NCBI RefSeq assembly: GCF_002933875.1
Contig: NZ_BFAV01000073.1
Span: forward strand, 62,001 to 126,000
Direction: 5' to 3'
DNA from: Desulfocucumis palustris
GTDB lineage: Bacteria > Bacillota > Desulfotomaculia > Desulfotomaculales > Desulfocucumaceae
Length of the DNA: 64,000 nt
The notes below the pieces were generated by a model that was not told where the DNA came from, ran no database searches, and saw only the letters and a list, made by a program, of their open reading frames with translations. Positions 54,500-63,585 of this stretch are shown here, one piece after another; within the stretch, counting starts at the first letter, position 1, and every line of letters begins with the position of its first letter. Both the position numbers and the translations under genes were made by a program.

Positions 54500-54733
54500 C
54501 GGCATGGCCCAGGCGCCTAACCACAGGGCGAAGTCCGATTTGAACAGGCTCCTGAAGAAAATAACTTCGCTGCCGATAACAGCGGCGGCCTGTGTTTTCG
54601 TCCCGGGAAACGGCGACAGTGTAATATTGTGGACTATACGGGCTCCGGCCCAGCGGCCCAGCCGGTACAGCATACCCAGGGTAAACACCGTCAAGGCAAT
54701 ATAGGGCATTATCTGCATTATGAAATAGAGCAT
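54500..54733 (-). pseudogene. N-terminal fragment of a NarI/DsrM-like membrane cytochrome gene
   Basis: Starts with an excellent AAAAGGAGG and ATG at 54733. MLYFIMQIMPYIALTVFTLGMLYRLGRW and the IVHNITLSPFPG, FRSLFKSD, LWLGAWAM segments match the first 80 residues of NarI/DsrM/HmcE-type haem b subunits. After GAWAM the family sequence breaks off into unrelated coding and the other membrane helices are absent. Intact relatives are operon partners of DsrK/HdrD-like proteins. Confidence 0.75.
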
Positions 54734-54786
54734 TGGCCAACCTCCTTTTGACCGGGGCGGATGGCAAACACCTGGTCTTCCGTCAT
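54718..54786 (-). CDS. Possible 22-residue leader peptide
   Basis: ATG 54786 with GAGGAGG at a good distance reads MTEDQVFAIRPGQKEV and so on, ending 15 bases inside the cytochrome fragment. It may be a true leader, or the relic of a gene formerly in front of the cytochrome. Confidence 0.35.
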   Translation of the reverse strand: MTEDQVFAIRPGQKEVGQCSIS

Positions 54787-54814
54787 TAAAAATCCTCCTC
54801 TTCAGGTTTTAGCT

Positions 54815-55143
54815 AAAAGATAACCCAGACTGGAGGAAAAATCTTGAGGTTTTTTACCATAATGAATTCAAAGCACGGGAACATGTAAATAAAATTTCCC
54901 GGTCTGCATATAATCCTCATCAAATAACTCAAAAAATCTGATACCGGCGTCCTGGTTGAATTTAAGTCCGGATAACCTGAGACATTTGTCCAAATCCTTG
55001 AATACCGTGGTAAATACTATGCCCATAAAATCCGGGTACACGAATACAGCATACCTGGACTCTGGAATGGTTCTTTCCTCCAAGTCCGACCGGTCACCGG
55101 AATACTCCTCCGGGGCTATGCCAAAGAAACAAAATTTTCGCGC
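54815..55143 (-). pseudogene. Truncated copy of the AraC/GyrI-type regulator plus its downstream region
   Basis: Reverse frame from about 55143 (RKFCFFGIAPEEYSGDRSD) to the stop at 54868 (GKFYLHVPVL) is parallel to the last 90 codons of the regulator at 53152-54009. The DNA-binding half is missing. The truncation point lies next to a perfect 13-bp inverted repeat. Confidence 0.85.
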
Positions 55144-55159
55144 ATTATCTCGCCAACAG

Positions 55160-55198
55160 CCTGTAGGACCCCGTCCTTGAAGGTTGGGGTCCTACAGG
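55160..55198. repeat. Perfect inverted repeat at a truncation point
   Basis: CCTGTAGGACCCC and GGGGTCCTACAGG, 13 bp, 13-base spacer. It stands exactly where homology to the AraC-type gene ends, so may be the footprint of a small mobile or repeat element. Flanking 55200-55320 shows only a GGAAGGG/CCCTTCC hairpin. Confidence 0.7.
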
Positions 55199-55324
55199 TT
55201 GTAAAGCTCGAAATTACAAGGTCAGGGGACACACCTCACTTTGGAGCGCGGCTTCAGGGCCGGGGGAATGTCCCCAACGAATTTTCGGAAGGGGAATAAT
55301 CCCTTCCAGACCCGGGGCTCACTT

Positions 55325-56101
55325 TTATGCCAGGCCCCGGGCGAACAGGGCGGCTCCCAGGGCGGCGGTGATTACCGGATCTTCGGGTATTTTTAAACCG
55401 CAGCCCAGTTGCTTTGCCAGGGACGCGGCAACTCCGCTGTTGCGGGCCACTCCCCCGGTGAATACTATTTCCGGCTCCAGCCCGGTGCGGGACGACATGG
55501 AGGCCACCCGGGCCGCCACGGAATTGCACACCCCGGCCAGAATGTCCGCCTTGGGCGCCCCCGCCGAGACGTGGGAAATAACCTCCGATTCCGCAAATAC
55601 CGTGCAGAATGAGGAGATATCACACTGATTTCCGGCCTGCAGGGAAAGGTCTCCTATTTCCTCCAGGGGCACCTCCAGCGCCCCGGCCATCACTTCCAGG
55701 AAGCGCCCGGTGCCCGCTGCGCATTTGTCGTTCATGGCGAAATCAGCCACCTTGCCGCCGGGTAAAAGCCTTATCACTTTGCTGTCCTGTCCCCCGATGT
55801 CGATGACCGTTCTGGCTCCGGGAAAAAGGTGGGCGATGCCCCGGGCCTGGCAGGTGATTTCGGACATTTCCCTGTCCGCGGGATAGGTAATCCTGCCGTA
55901 ACCGGTGGCCACGGTGACTGCCACGTCGGACCCGGCCAGCCCCTTTTCATCCAGTAACCCGGCGGTTAGCCGGCGGGCCACATCCCTGCCGCCGTAGCCG
56001 GAGCGGCCGGTGGCCCTGGCCGCGATTTCCCCCGCCTCATTTAACAGCACCACCTTGGTGGTGAGTGAGCCGATATCAACACCCAGGAAATATTTTCCCA
56101 C
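55325..56101 (-). CDS. 2-hydroxyacyl-CoA dehydratase activator (ATPase)
   Basis: 258 residues, ASKHA fold of the HgdC/FldI family: GVDIGSLTTKVVLL phosphate-1 loop, DIGGQDSKVI, cluster cysteines in MNDKCAAGTGRFLE and SSFCTVFAESE, phosphate-2 GGVARNSGV. A homodimer with one [4Fe-4S] cluster drives a single low-potential electron into the dehydratase with ATP hydrolysis. Lies 12 bases after the dehydratase subunit. Confidence 0.95.
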   Translation of the reverse strand: MGKYFLGVDIGSLTTKVVLLNEAGEIAARATGRSGYGGRDVARRLTAGLLDEKGLAGSDVAVTVATGYGRITYPADREMSEITCQARGIAHLFPGARTVIDIGGQDSKVIRLLPGGKVADFAMNDKCAAGTGRFLEVMAGALEVPLEEIGDLSLQAGNQCDISSFCTVFAESEVISHVSAGAPKADILAGVCNSVAARVASMSSRTGLEPEIVFTGGVARNSGVAASLAKQLGCGLKIPEDPVITAALGAALFARGLA

Positions 56102-56113
56102 GTATATCCCTCC

Positions 56114-57337
56114 TTATGCCCCCAGGGCTTCAAGATAGGCCTGGACCCTGTTGCGGATGGGCTCCTCGGCATAGGCCCGGGGGTCCGCCATATCCGCCTC
56201 CACCACCAGGCCGGGCACTCCGGTTTCCCGCATAACCTTTCTCCTGATGACCTCCTGCACCAGGGAGTATGGTTTGCAGGAGCGGTTGGAGTGCATTACG
56301 AAGCCGTCCGCGCTGTAGTCCCTGATGAACTGTATCAGCTGGCGGGCCCGGAAATCCGGGGAGCGGTTTAAAAACACCTCCGTGTAGGTCGCGGCCAGAC
56401 TTTCCAGGGGGTCCCCGTCCCTGATCTCCATGGCCCAGCCCCCGGTATAAGTATCGGTGACAAAACAGGCTCCCCGTTCCGTAAACATTTTAAAAAAGCC
56501 GAAAAGCTTTGGCCAGATCGCTATATTGTCCCATACCAGCCGTATCTTTTCATTTTCCAGGGCGGCCTTGCCCTCCCGGACCCTTTGGCCCACTTCCCGC
56601 TTCAGTTTGCGGTAGTAGTCAACCCCCTGTTGAGTGCCCCTTAAAACCACTATGGGGGCCATATGTATAAACAGGTCGGTACCGTTTAGGGGTGAGGGCT
56701 TGGCCCTGCAATATTCCCTTATTTCCCTCCACAGGGTGGTAACCTCGTCGCTTAAGCCCATAACCCGCCGCAGTTCCCCTTCATTAAAGCGGCGGCCGGT
56801 AATCTTCTCCAGGGACGAGGTCATGTCCTTAAACTGTTCCACCACGTATTCCCTGGCCTGAGGCGTAATTTCTCCCGGCAGGTAGGGAGTGTCCAGCACC
56901 AGTAGGGGCACCCGGAAGTGGCGGGCCAGGGCCTCGTACCACTTTAGAACCGTGCCGCAAATGTTGTTGCAGGCCACCAGTAAATCCGGCCTGGGCAGGC
57001 CCTTCATGGGGGCGATATCCGTTCTGGTCAGCGAGCCTATGCTGGAGGTGGCGTAGGTGCATAGATCCTGGGAATACCCCAAAGCCTCGGCTGCCTGGCA
57101 GAGTTCAGCCGTGACCTTGCCGGTGCTGCAGATGGCTCCGTACTGTTCCGGGTATACCGGGTGAATTTTAAAGGCTCTCAGCAATTCCACCGGCGCGCCG
57201 CTGGTGACCCAGGCCAGGGGCCGTCCCAGCGGCCTGCCCCAATAGCGGTGAAAACGGGTGAGGGTATAATACCTGGTGATGGTTCTCTTCAAATCCCTGG
57301 TGCTGTCCAGCGGACGGTAACTACGCTTTTGGGACAT
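56114..57337 (-). CDS. 2-hydroxyacyl-CoA dehydratase subunit 1
   Basis: 407 residues, FldB/HgdA family. Conserved cysteines in QYGAICSTGK, VACNNICGTV and MHSNRSCKPYSL, followed by GLVVEADMADPR. Together with the next upstream gene it forms the heterodimer that binds the [4Fe-4S] cluster and removes water from (R)-2-hydroxyacyl-CoA. BcrB/C-type benzoyl-CoA reductase subunits are related, but a second activator-like gene is missing, so dehydratase is preferred. Confidence 0.88.
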   Translation of the reverse strand: MSQKRSYRPLDSTRDLKRTITRYYTLTRFHRYWGRPLGRPLAWVTSGAPVELLRAFKIHPVYPEQYGAICSTGKVTAELCQAAEALGYSQDLCTYATSSIGSLTRTDIAPMKGLPRPDLLVACNNICGTVLKWYEALARHFRVPLLVLDTPYLPGEITPQAREYVVEQFKDMTSSLEKITGRRFNEGELRRVMGLSDEVTTLWREIREYCRAKPSPLNGTDLFIHMAPIVVLRGTQQGVDYYRKLKREVGQRVREGKAALENEKIRLVWDNIAIWPKLFGFFKMFTERGACFVTDTYTGGWAMEIRDGDPLESLAATYTEVFLNRSPDFRARQLIQFIRDYSADGFVMHSNRSCKPYSLVQEVIRRKVMRETGVPGLVVEADMADPRAYAEEPIRNRVQAYLEALGA

Positions 57338-57400
57338 TGATTAATCCTCCTTGTAAATATGCTGGCTGTTAAAAATAACATATATTTTTTATTGCCGGGG

Positions 57401-58522
57401 TTAGCCCAGGCTTTCAATAAAGGCCTGCAGTCTGGTCCTCTCCGGTCCCCCGGCGTCCGCTCCCTCCAGTTCCAGCACCAGTGTCCGGATACCCAGGGAG
57501 GAAAGGCCGGCTGCAAGGGGTACCGCGTCCCAGGCGTGGGGGTCGCAATACTTCCGGATAACCACCACCGCGCCCCTGGCCTTTCTTTCCCGGGCCAGCC
57601 CGCCCAGATAACCGGCGCGCTCCTCAAGTTCCCTGTGGCGGCAGGGGCAGGGGGGCATTTCCGTATAGCGACGGACTATCGTATCCAGCGGAGCTTCCGG
57701 GTCCATTTCCACGGGGCCCGCGTAATGGCGGTAGCCGGTGCAGGTGTCGTCCGCCACCACGCGCCCTCCCAGTTCTTCAATCATCCGGAAAAGGCTGTCG
57801 TTTTCCAGCACCGCGCCGCTGACCAGCAGCCCCTGCCTGTCCCCGGGGTCTTTGGCCATTTGGTTTAAAGCCGGAAGGGCCGCTTTTAAAGTTTCAATAT
57901 AGTCTTCCTTCGGCATTATCTGCCCGGCCCTCAGTATGGACGAAACCAACTGCGAGGGGAGCTGGGGGCGCAGCCGGTCCACTTCCGCGGCCAGCAGGCG
58001 GGCCTGTCCGCACAGGTTTACCGCCTTGCGCAGATCGTCGACTCCGGGGCTTTTCCCCGATATTTCTCCCAGCCTGTTTAAACAGCCGGTCATTTCTTTT
58101 TTATAGTAGCTGAAAGCCGCCTGTCCTTTCAGCATGACAGGCGGCACCAGGGTTACGGTTTTGTCCCGGCCCTGTAGTTCTTCCCAGATGCCCCCAAGGC
58201 ACTGCATGGTATCGCAGGTATGGGCAAAACCCACACCCGCAAGGTCCCGGAGCGATCCCCCGGTGGCGGCGGACAGTACACCCCGGGCCAGGGAGCAGCA
58301 GTAAGCGGGCAGTTCGGCCGGGGTGGCGTTGCCGGGGCCCGGCAGCAGCCTCAGCGGTTCAAGTCCGGCGGCCAGCACCGCTTCCTCCGGCCAGTAACTG
58401 CAAAAATAGCCGAAAAACTTTTTGCCGGGATACCGCTCCGCCCGCCTGGCGCCCCTTAAGGAGGACTCCTCCAGCAGCAGTTCCAGTTGCTCATTTCCAG
58501 TGGGATTGATTATGTCAGTCAT
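57401..58522 (-). CDS. 2-hydroxyacyl-CoA dehydratase subunit 2
   Basis: 373 residues, FldC/HgdB family: FCSYWPEEAVLAAGLEPLRL, GFAHTCDTMQCLGGIW, VVADDTCTGYRHY, VIRKYCDPHAWDAVPL. The cysteines fit the cluster sites of the family. It precedes subunit 1 in the transcript. The acid-activating ligase upstream suggests the pathway starts from a free acid. Confidence 0.88.
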   Translation of the reverse strand: MTDIINPTGNEQLELLLEESSLRGARRAERYPGKKFFGYFCSYWPEEAVLAAGLEPLRLLPGPGNATPAELPAYCCSLARGVLSAATGGSLRDLAGVGFAHTCDTMQCLGGIWEELQGRDKTVTLVPPVMLKGQAAFSYYKKEMTGCLNRLGEISGKSPGVDDLRKAVNLCGQARLLAAEVDRLRPQLPSQLVSSILRAGQIMPKEDYIETLKAALPALNQMAKDPGDRQGLLVSGAVLENDSLFRMIEELGGRVVADDTCTGYRHYAGPVEMDPEAPLDTIVRRYTEMPPCPCRHRELEERAGYLGGLARERKARGAVVVIRKYCDPHAWDAVPLAAGLSSLGIRTLVLELEGADAGGPERTRLQAFIESLG

Positions 58523-58537
58523 ATCAAAACCTCCATA

Positions 58538-60244
58538 TTAGTCTGATTGGCCGGAGTGTTGTTCCCTCAAGGCCCGTTTAAGTATTTTGCCTATGGCTGT
58601 TTTGGGCAGTTCCCCGCAGATTTCCACCCGGCGGGGAACCTTATAGGGCAGCAGGTGCTGTTTGCAGAAGGCGATAATTTCCTCCTCGCCGGCTTCGCAG
58701 CCGTCCTTTAAGGTTACAAAGGCCTTTACCATTTCTCCCCGGTAGCCGTCCGGGATTCCGATCACGCTGGTTTCCCTGATCCCGGGATGCTGGTAAAGCA
58801 CGTCCTCCACCTCCCGGGGATAAACGTTAAAACCGCCGGTAATAATAAGATCCTTTTTGCGGTCCACTATGTAAAAATAGCCTTCTTCATCCATGTAACC
58901 CAGATCCCCGGTGAAAAGCCACTCCTTTTTTATGACGGCGGCTGTTTCCTCCGGGCGGTTGTAATATCCCAGCATCATATCCGGGCACTGTATTGCCAGT
59001 TCTCCCACCTCTCCCGGCGGGAGGTCCCTTTCTCCGGTTTCCAGGTCCCTGATGCGTATCACGGTGTCCGGGAAGGGAATGCCGATACTGCCGGTTTTAT
59101 TTATACCTTTGTAGGGGTTGCAGCATATGGCGGTCACGGCTTCGGTGAGTCCGTAACCCTCCATCAGTTTGCTGCCGGTCAGCTTTTCAAAATGCTGTTT
59201 TATCTCCGGCGCCAGCGGGGCCGCCCCCACAAAACAGCCCCGGAGGGATGACAGGTTGTAGTTTTTAAGGCGGGGGTGGTTGATCATGGCTATGTACATG
59301 GTGGGAACGCCGGCAAATATGGTGGGCCGGTGCCTGTGAATGTTTTTCAATATTTCCTCCGGGTCGAAACGGGGCACCAGTATGCTGGCGGCCCCGGCGA
59401 TTACCGAGGCATTCATGCATACACTCATACCGAAGCCGTGAAATATGGGCAGAACGGTAAGCAGCCGGTCTTCAGGGGAAACCCCGACCCATTTTCCGCA
59501 CTGGAGGGCGTTGGCCACCAGCGCCCGGTGGGTCAGCATCACGCCTTTGGGCTTTCCCGTGGTCCCACCGGTATATATCAGCACCGCCGGGTCCTTTCCC
59601 TTATCCACCCGGGGAACCGGCAGGGGCTCCCCGGGTGTGTTCAGCAGAGCCGCTAATTTTTTGGTTCCGGCCAGGCGTTTCCTGGCTTCCGGGTCGATCT
59701 TCCGGCGCAGGGGGTATAGCATATTCAAAGGAAAGGGGAGAAAATCCCCGATAGAAGTATAGTAGGTGTTTTCCAGCAAATTATTTTCACCCGCTTCCCG
59801 GCACCTGTCCCGGACGGATTCCACCCGTCCGGCCAGCAGGTCCAGGCATATGGCGGCCTTGACGTTGCCATCCCTGACTATATGCAAAAGCTCGGATTCG
59901 GTGCTCAGCGGGTTTACCGGAACCACGGTGGCTCCGGCCCGGAGGACGGCATAATAGCTGATTACGTACTGCGGACAGTTGGGCAGGATCAGTGCAACCC
60001 TGTGGCCGGGTTTTATCCCGCTTTTTATTAAAGCGGTAGCCACGTTTTCCGTGTGGCGGGCCAGTTGCCCATAGGTTGTTTTTTTTCCGAAAAAGACCAG
60101 GGCAACTCCTTCCCCATTGTTTTTGACCGTGTTTTGAAAAAGCTCGCATACCGTGGCATCCGGGTATTCAAGGGTGGGCGGAACCCCCGGGTCATAATGG
60201 TCAAGCCAGGGCAGCTTTTTTTCCGGGGCTATTGAACTTGCCAT
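58538..60244 (-). CDS. Acyl-CoA ligase (FadD-like, AMP-forming)
   Basis: 568 residues from ATG 60244 with GAGGAGG; the frame extends to 60283 without a better site. AMP-binding motifs: LIYTGGTTGKPKGVMLTH, YGLTEAVTAICC, YFYIVDRKKDLIITGG, and the terminal lysine in PKTAIGKILKRALR. It converts a carboxylic acid, CoA and ATP to acyl-CoA. Long or medium chain acids are the family default; in this operon a 2-hydroxy acid or aromatic acid is also conceivable. Confidence 0.93.
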   Translation of the reverse strand: MASSIAPEKKLPWLDHYDPGVPPTLEYPDATVCELFQNTVKNNGEGVALVFFGKKTTYGQLARHTENVATALIKSGIKPGHRVALILPNCPQYVISYYAVLRAGATVVPVNPLSTESELLHIVRDGNVKAAICLDLLAGRVESVRDRCREAGENNLLENTYYTSIGDFLPFPLNMLYPLRRKIDPEARKRLAGTKKLAALLNTPGEPLPVPRVDKGKDPAVLIYTGGTTGKPKGVMLTHRALVANALQCGKWVGVSPEDRLLTVLPIFHGFGMSVCMNASVIAGAASILVPRFDPEEILKNIHRHRPTIFAGVPTMYIAMINHPRLKNYNLSSLRGCFVGAAPLAPEIKQHFEKLTGSKLMEGYGLTEAVTAICCNPYKGINKTGSIGIPFPDTVIRIRDLETGERDLPPGEVGELAIQCPDMMLGYYNRPEETAAVIKKEWLFTGDLGYMDEEGYFYIVDRKKDLIITGGFNVYPREVEDVLYQHPGIRETSVIGIPDGYRGEMVKAFVTLKDGCEAGEEEIIAFCKQHLLPYKVPRRVEICGELPKTAIGKILKRALREQHSGQSD

Positions 60245-60334
60245 AAAAAGAACCTCCTCACCATGAAAATATTTTATTTTCAAAAATTTTAGAAAACTTG
60301 GAATACAAAATGAATAGTCCTATTATCAGTTGTA

Positions 60335-61066
60335 TTAACCGCGGGTGACTGTTGAATTCTGGCCAGGGCTGCCGCCGGGCAGAATGCTGAAACCTCCTTT
60401 CAGATGTCTCTCCATTTCCCTGCAGGCGGTTTCCCCGTCCCCCGCCATTATGGCCGCGGCTATGCTGCGGTGACCGGCGGCGCACTTTTGCCTTCGCTCG
60501 GGATAAATGTGCAGCGCCCCGGCATATTTTTTCATTATTATCCACATGGTGGAGACCACGGAAAAGAGAACGGGGCTTTTACCCATTTGCCCCACCAGCA
60601 GGTGAAACTCCTGGTCCACATCCGTAAATCCCACCGCATCGTCCAGCCGGCTCTCCATTTTGGCCATCAGTTGTTTCAGCTTTTCCAGTTCACCCGGGAC
60701 AGCCCTGCGGGCGGCCAGTTTAGCCAGGTTTGACTCTGTTATTACAACAGCCTCGCAGGCACCCTGCAATGAATCCCGATCCAGTCCGTCCTCGGCCAGA
60801 AAACGGAATACCACCGCCTCCAGGCTGGAATCCCTGGCGGGGTCCCGGACAAATACCCCCTCACCGGCCCTCTTTTCCACCACCCGCATAAACTCCAGCA
60901 CCCTTAACGCCTCTCTCAGGGAGCCCCGGTTCACGCCAAGCTGAATTGCCAGTTCCCGTTCGCCGGGCAGCTGCTGTCCGGGGCAAAATTGTCCCTGGCT
61001 GATTTTTTTCATTACCTGGCCGGCTATTTCCTCATAAAGGTTTTTCTTTTTAACTGTTTCAAACAT
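60335..61066 (-). CDS. GntR/FadR-type repressor of the dehydratase operon
   Basis: 243 residues. Winged helix (QLPGERELAIQLGVNRGSLREALRVLEFM) and an FCD ligand domain with the metal-ligand histidine region (DVDQEFHLLV, AGHRSIAAAI). First gene of the reverse cluster, about 90 bases ahead of the ligase gene. FCD regulators often bind acids or acyl-CoA that their operons consume. Confidence 0.9.
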   Translation of the reverse strand: MFETVKKKNLYEEIAGQVMKKISQGQFCPGQQLPGERELAIQLGVNRGSLREALRVLEFMRVVEKRAGEGVFVRDPARDSSLEAVVFRFLAEDGLDRDSLQGACEAVVITESNLAKLAARRAVPGELEKLKQLMAKMESRLDDAVGFTDVDQEFHLLVGQMGKSPVLFSVVSTMWIIMKKYAGALHIYPERRQKCAAGHRSIAAAIMAGDGETACREMERHLKGGFSILPGGSPGQNSTVTRG

Positions 61067-61248
61067 CTATTTAATCTCCCTGTAGGTATATTGGTTGGTT
61101 GGTTGACTGGTTCGACCGGTATGTCTGGATATTATCACAGGCTTCTTTAGCTGTCAAAATATTTTCAGCCCTGAGGCAGCCCTTCTTTGATTTCATAAAT
61201 ATGTTGTCCAGGGCATAGAATTAAGGGAAAAACAGGAAGGGGGGCATT

Positions 61249-62364
61249 TTGTTGTACCGGCTTCGCTATTACATGTACCGGAACCGCTATGTTCTGCGCC
61301 GTATGTATAACTGGCTTGTCTGCGGATTGATTTTTTTTGCCCTCCTGCTGGTTCTGTCCTTCCAGCCTGTTCGCCAGGGCTTCTGCGATTTTGTGGGGAT
61401 AGTGACAGAAACCGGGGCCGACCTGGCTTTCCGCTGCAGCGAGAGGGACCCCCGGGGGCTTTTGAGGGCTGCCATTCCGTCCCTGGCCTGGTCCGGCAGC
61501 ACGGAGGACATACCGGAACTGGTCACGCCGGGCTCCATCCTTTCAGCCTTGCTGGCCCCTTTCAGGGTAAAGGCAGGCTCCCCCCTGGAACTTGTGCAGC
61601 GGGAAATAGCAATGTTAGAGGACTATAATCCGGAGATTCCCGCGGTGAAGGTTGAACCGCCGCCGGAAATAAAGGAGGATTCGTCTTCCCGGCCGCCGTT
61701 GTCCGACCAGGCGTTAATCGGGATTTACCATACCCATACCGGTGAAACCTACAACCTCACCGACGGCACCGACAGGGTAACCGGCAGGGGCGGGGTCGTT
61801 GACGTGGGTGAGGCCTTGAAAAAGGAGCTTGAGGAAAAATATGGCATAAAGGTGGCGCATTCCACCACGGTTAATGACGTCAACTACAATGCCGCCTACG
61901 CGGAATCGGAAAAGGACGCCCGTACCCTGCTGGCCGAAAATCCCGGTATACAAATACTGCTGGATATACACCGGGACGCCGGAAAAAGCCGCCAGAACAG
62001 CCTGGTAAAAATAAACGGGCAGGATTGCGGGATCATTATGCTGGTGGTGGGCTCCGGGGCAAGGGCGCCTTTTCCCACCTGGAAACAGAACTATAATTTT
62101 GCCATGGAACTGGCGGGGATGATGGATAAAAAATATCCGGGGCTTTGCTGCGGCGTAAGGGTTAAGGAGGGGCGTTACAACCAGTTCCTGCACCCCCGGG
62201 CGGTGCTGCTGGAGGTGGGCAGCACCAGCAACTCCACCGGGGAAGCCGTTAACAGCATTCGCCTGCTGGCCGGGCTGCTGGCTGAAAAATCAAAGGAAAT
62301 AGCGCCGGATGCGCAAAAAAATTCCGCCGGCCAGGAACCGGAGGCGGAATATGAGCCCGATTAA
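61249..62364 (+). CDS. spoIIP: Stage II sporulation protein P
   Basis: 371 residues. N-terminal membrane anchor (LVCGLIFFALLLVLSF), a linker, then the SpoIIP amidase/transglycosylase domain: YHTHTGETYNLTDG, DIHRDAGK, MLVVGS, VKEGRYNQFLHPRAVLLEVGS. It degrades peptidoglycan with SpoIID/M during engulfment. TTG 61249 or 61252 behind GGAAGGGGGG. The neighbourhood (before lepA) matches its conserved place in spore formers and shows that this is an endospore-forming lineage. Confidence 0.94.
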   Translation: MLYRLRYYMYRNRYVLRRMYNWLVCGLIFFALLLVLSFQPVRQGFCDFVGIVTETGADLAFRCSERDPRGLLRAAIPSLAWSGSTEDIPELVTPGSILSALLAPFRVKAGSPLELVQREIAMLEDYNPEIPAVKVEPPPEIKEDSSSRPPLSDQALIGIYHTHTGETYNLTDGTDRVTGRGGVVDVGEALKKELEEKYGIKVAHSTTVNDVNYNAAYAESEKDARTLLAENPGIQILLDIHRDAGKSRQNSLVKINGQDCGIIMLVVGSGARAPFPTWKQNYNFAMELAGMMDKKYPGLCCGVRVKEGRYNQFLHPRAVLLEVGSTSNSTGEAVNSIRLLAGLLAEKSKEIAPDAQKNSAGQEPEAEYEPD

Positions 62365-62762
62365 TCATCGGCCTTGTAGGGGTTTATTGATACCAGACCT
62401 TCAATAAACCTGAAATGCCGGGTGTTCAGAGTAAATAAAACCGCTTCATTCAGTATGGCAGTGGACGCGATTATTGCGTCCATGGGATCAAGCCCGTGAG
62501 ATGCACGGTATGTGGACAGTAATTTTCCGGATGCGGCGGCTATCCGCCCGTCCACGGGGATATGTTCGAAAATTTCAAGAAGACTTTTTATGGTGGCAAT
62601 TCTTTTCTGGTTTAGTCTTGGCGCCGCAAAAAGTTCCATGACGGTTATTGTTGAAATAAGTCCGTCAAAATTACCGTTTTCAATTTCCTTTAGTTGTTTT
62701 GTTGCCTGTGGCGCGTTCCGAAGGTGGTCAATAATAATGTTGGTATCAATCACGACCTTCAA
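62361..62762 (-). CDS. VapC-like PIN-domain toxin
   Basis: About 133 residues from TTG 62762, which has GGAGGTTGG upstream; the frame is open to 62804. PIN-domain acidic residues: VVIDTNIIIDHL, TVMELFAAP, GLDPMDAIIAST, TLNTRHF. An RNase toxin inhibited by the protein coded upstream. Overlaps the antitoxin gene by 17 bases and touches the end of spoIIP. Confidence 0.9.
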   Translation of the reverse strand: MKVVIDTNIIIDHLRNAPQATKQLKEIENGNFDGLISTITVMELFAAPRLNQKRIATIKSLLEIFEHIPVDGRIAAASGKLLSTYRASHGLDPMDAIIASTAILNEAVLFTLNTRHFRFIEGLVSINPYKADD

Positions 62763-63024
62763 GGTTATCCAACCTCCTGCCGGAATCCTTGCGCAAACTC
62801 TCAACGTAGTTCATTCCATCAATGTCTAAATCGGATAGTATACCTGCCGATTGATCTACAATTCCTTTCTTAACTCTGTCTCTTTTACCTGTTTTAAAAA
62901 CCAGCTTTCCGTCTTCTTCTATATTGCCTAGAAGAATATCTCCCTCTTTAATATTTAATTTTTTTCTGGCGTTAACCGGTATTACCACCTGTCCCCTGGA
63001 TGATACAACAACAGTAAAGTTCAT
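62746..63024 (-). CDS. AbrB/MazE-type antitoxin (VapB-like)
   Basis: 92 residues: N-terminal swapped-hairpin DNA-binding domain (VVVSSRGQVVIPVNARKKLNIKEGD), followed by a helical tail that would wrap the toxin. Autorepressor of the pair. Confidence 0.9.
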   Translation of the reverse strand: MNFTVVVSSRGQVVIPVNARKKLNIKEGDILLGNIEEDGKLVFKTGKRDRVKKGIVDQSAGILSDLDIDGMNYVESLRKDSGRRLDNLEGRD

Positions 63025-63209
63025 AATCTTACCTCGCTTATAAATCTTATATTACTTATTATTTTTATTCTAAAATTTGTGCCATTTAATGTCAATAAGG
63101 TTTTTTTGCTTAATTCCGCCGTGCGTCAACAGGGGATAACAAATGCAGAGTGTTAAAAAGGTATAAAATTAGCTTCCGGGGATAATATTGGTAATAGTTA
63201 CGGAGGTAA

Positions 63210-63566
63210 ATGAATTTGTCCGCTACTAAATTGAGCTTTCCGGTTATTCTGGGCTTTTTTCTGGGCTTTGTGCTTTTTGGGGTGCAGGTGTCCCTGGACG
63301 GCGTGAACAACGCGGTGGCGCCTGAAAACCCGTACAAATTGTGTTCTGTCCGGTCCGTGGGAGCGGGGGAATTGGACGTTGTGCTGCTGGGAAGGCCGGT
63401 TCGTTTAACCCTGCCGGTGCCGGGAAGCAAGGAATGCCTCCGGTATATGGAGGAGGGTATAAAGAAATTGAGTTCCCTGTCGGAGGACCTCAGGGCGAAA
63501 GGAGACAGGCTTTGGCGCACGGCGGAGGAGTATTGCCGCCGGAAAATTATATTTGACGGCAGTTGA
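63210..63566 (+). CDS. Small membrane-anchored protein between spoIIP and lepA (YqxA-like position)
   Basis: 118 residues: an N-terminal membrane helix (FPVILGFFLGFVLFGVQV) and a 90-residue soluble part (LCSVRSVGAGELDVVLLG). In Bacillus a gene of similar size and layout (yqxA, DUF3679) lies between spoIIP and lepA. I propose the same role by position; the sequence match is not convincing by eye. Confidence 0.7.
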   Translation: MNLSATKLSFPVILGFFLGFVLFGVQVSLDGVNNAVAPENPYKLCSVRSVGAGELDVVLLGRPVRLTLPVPGSKECLRYMEEGIKKLSSLSEDLRAKGDRLWRTAEEYCRRKIIFDGS

Positions 63567-63585
63567 TTTAGGGATAAAGCGTGCC

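Noticed and set aside
55325-58522. ATP-dependent benzoyl-CoA reductase (BcrABCD)
   Set aside because: That enzyme needs two different activator-type subunits; only one complete activator gene is here, which fits 2-hydroxyacyl-CoA dehydratase better.
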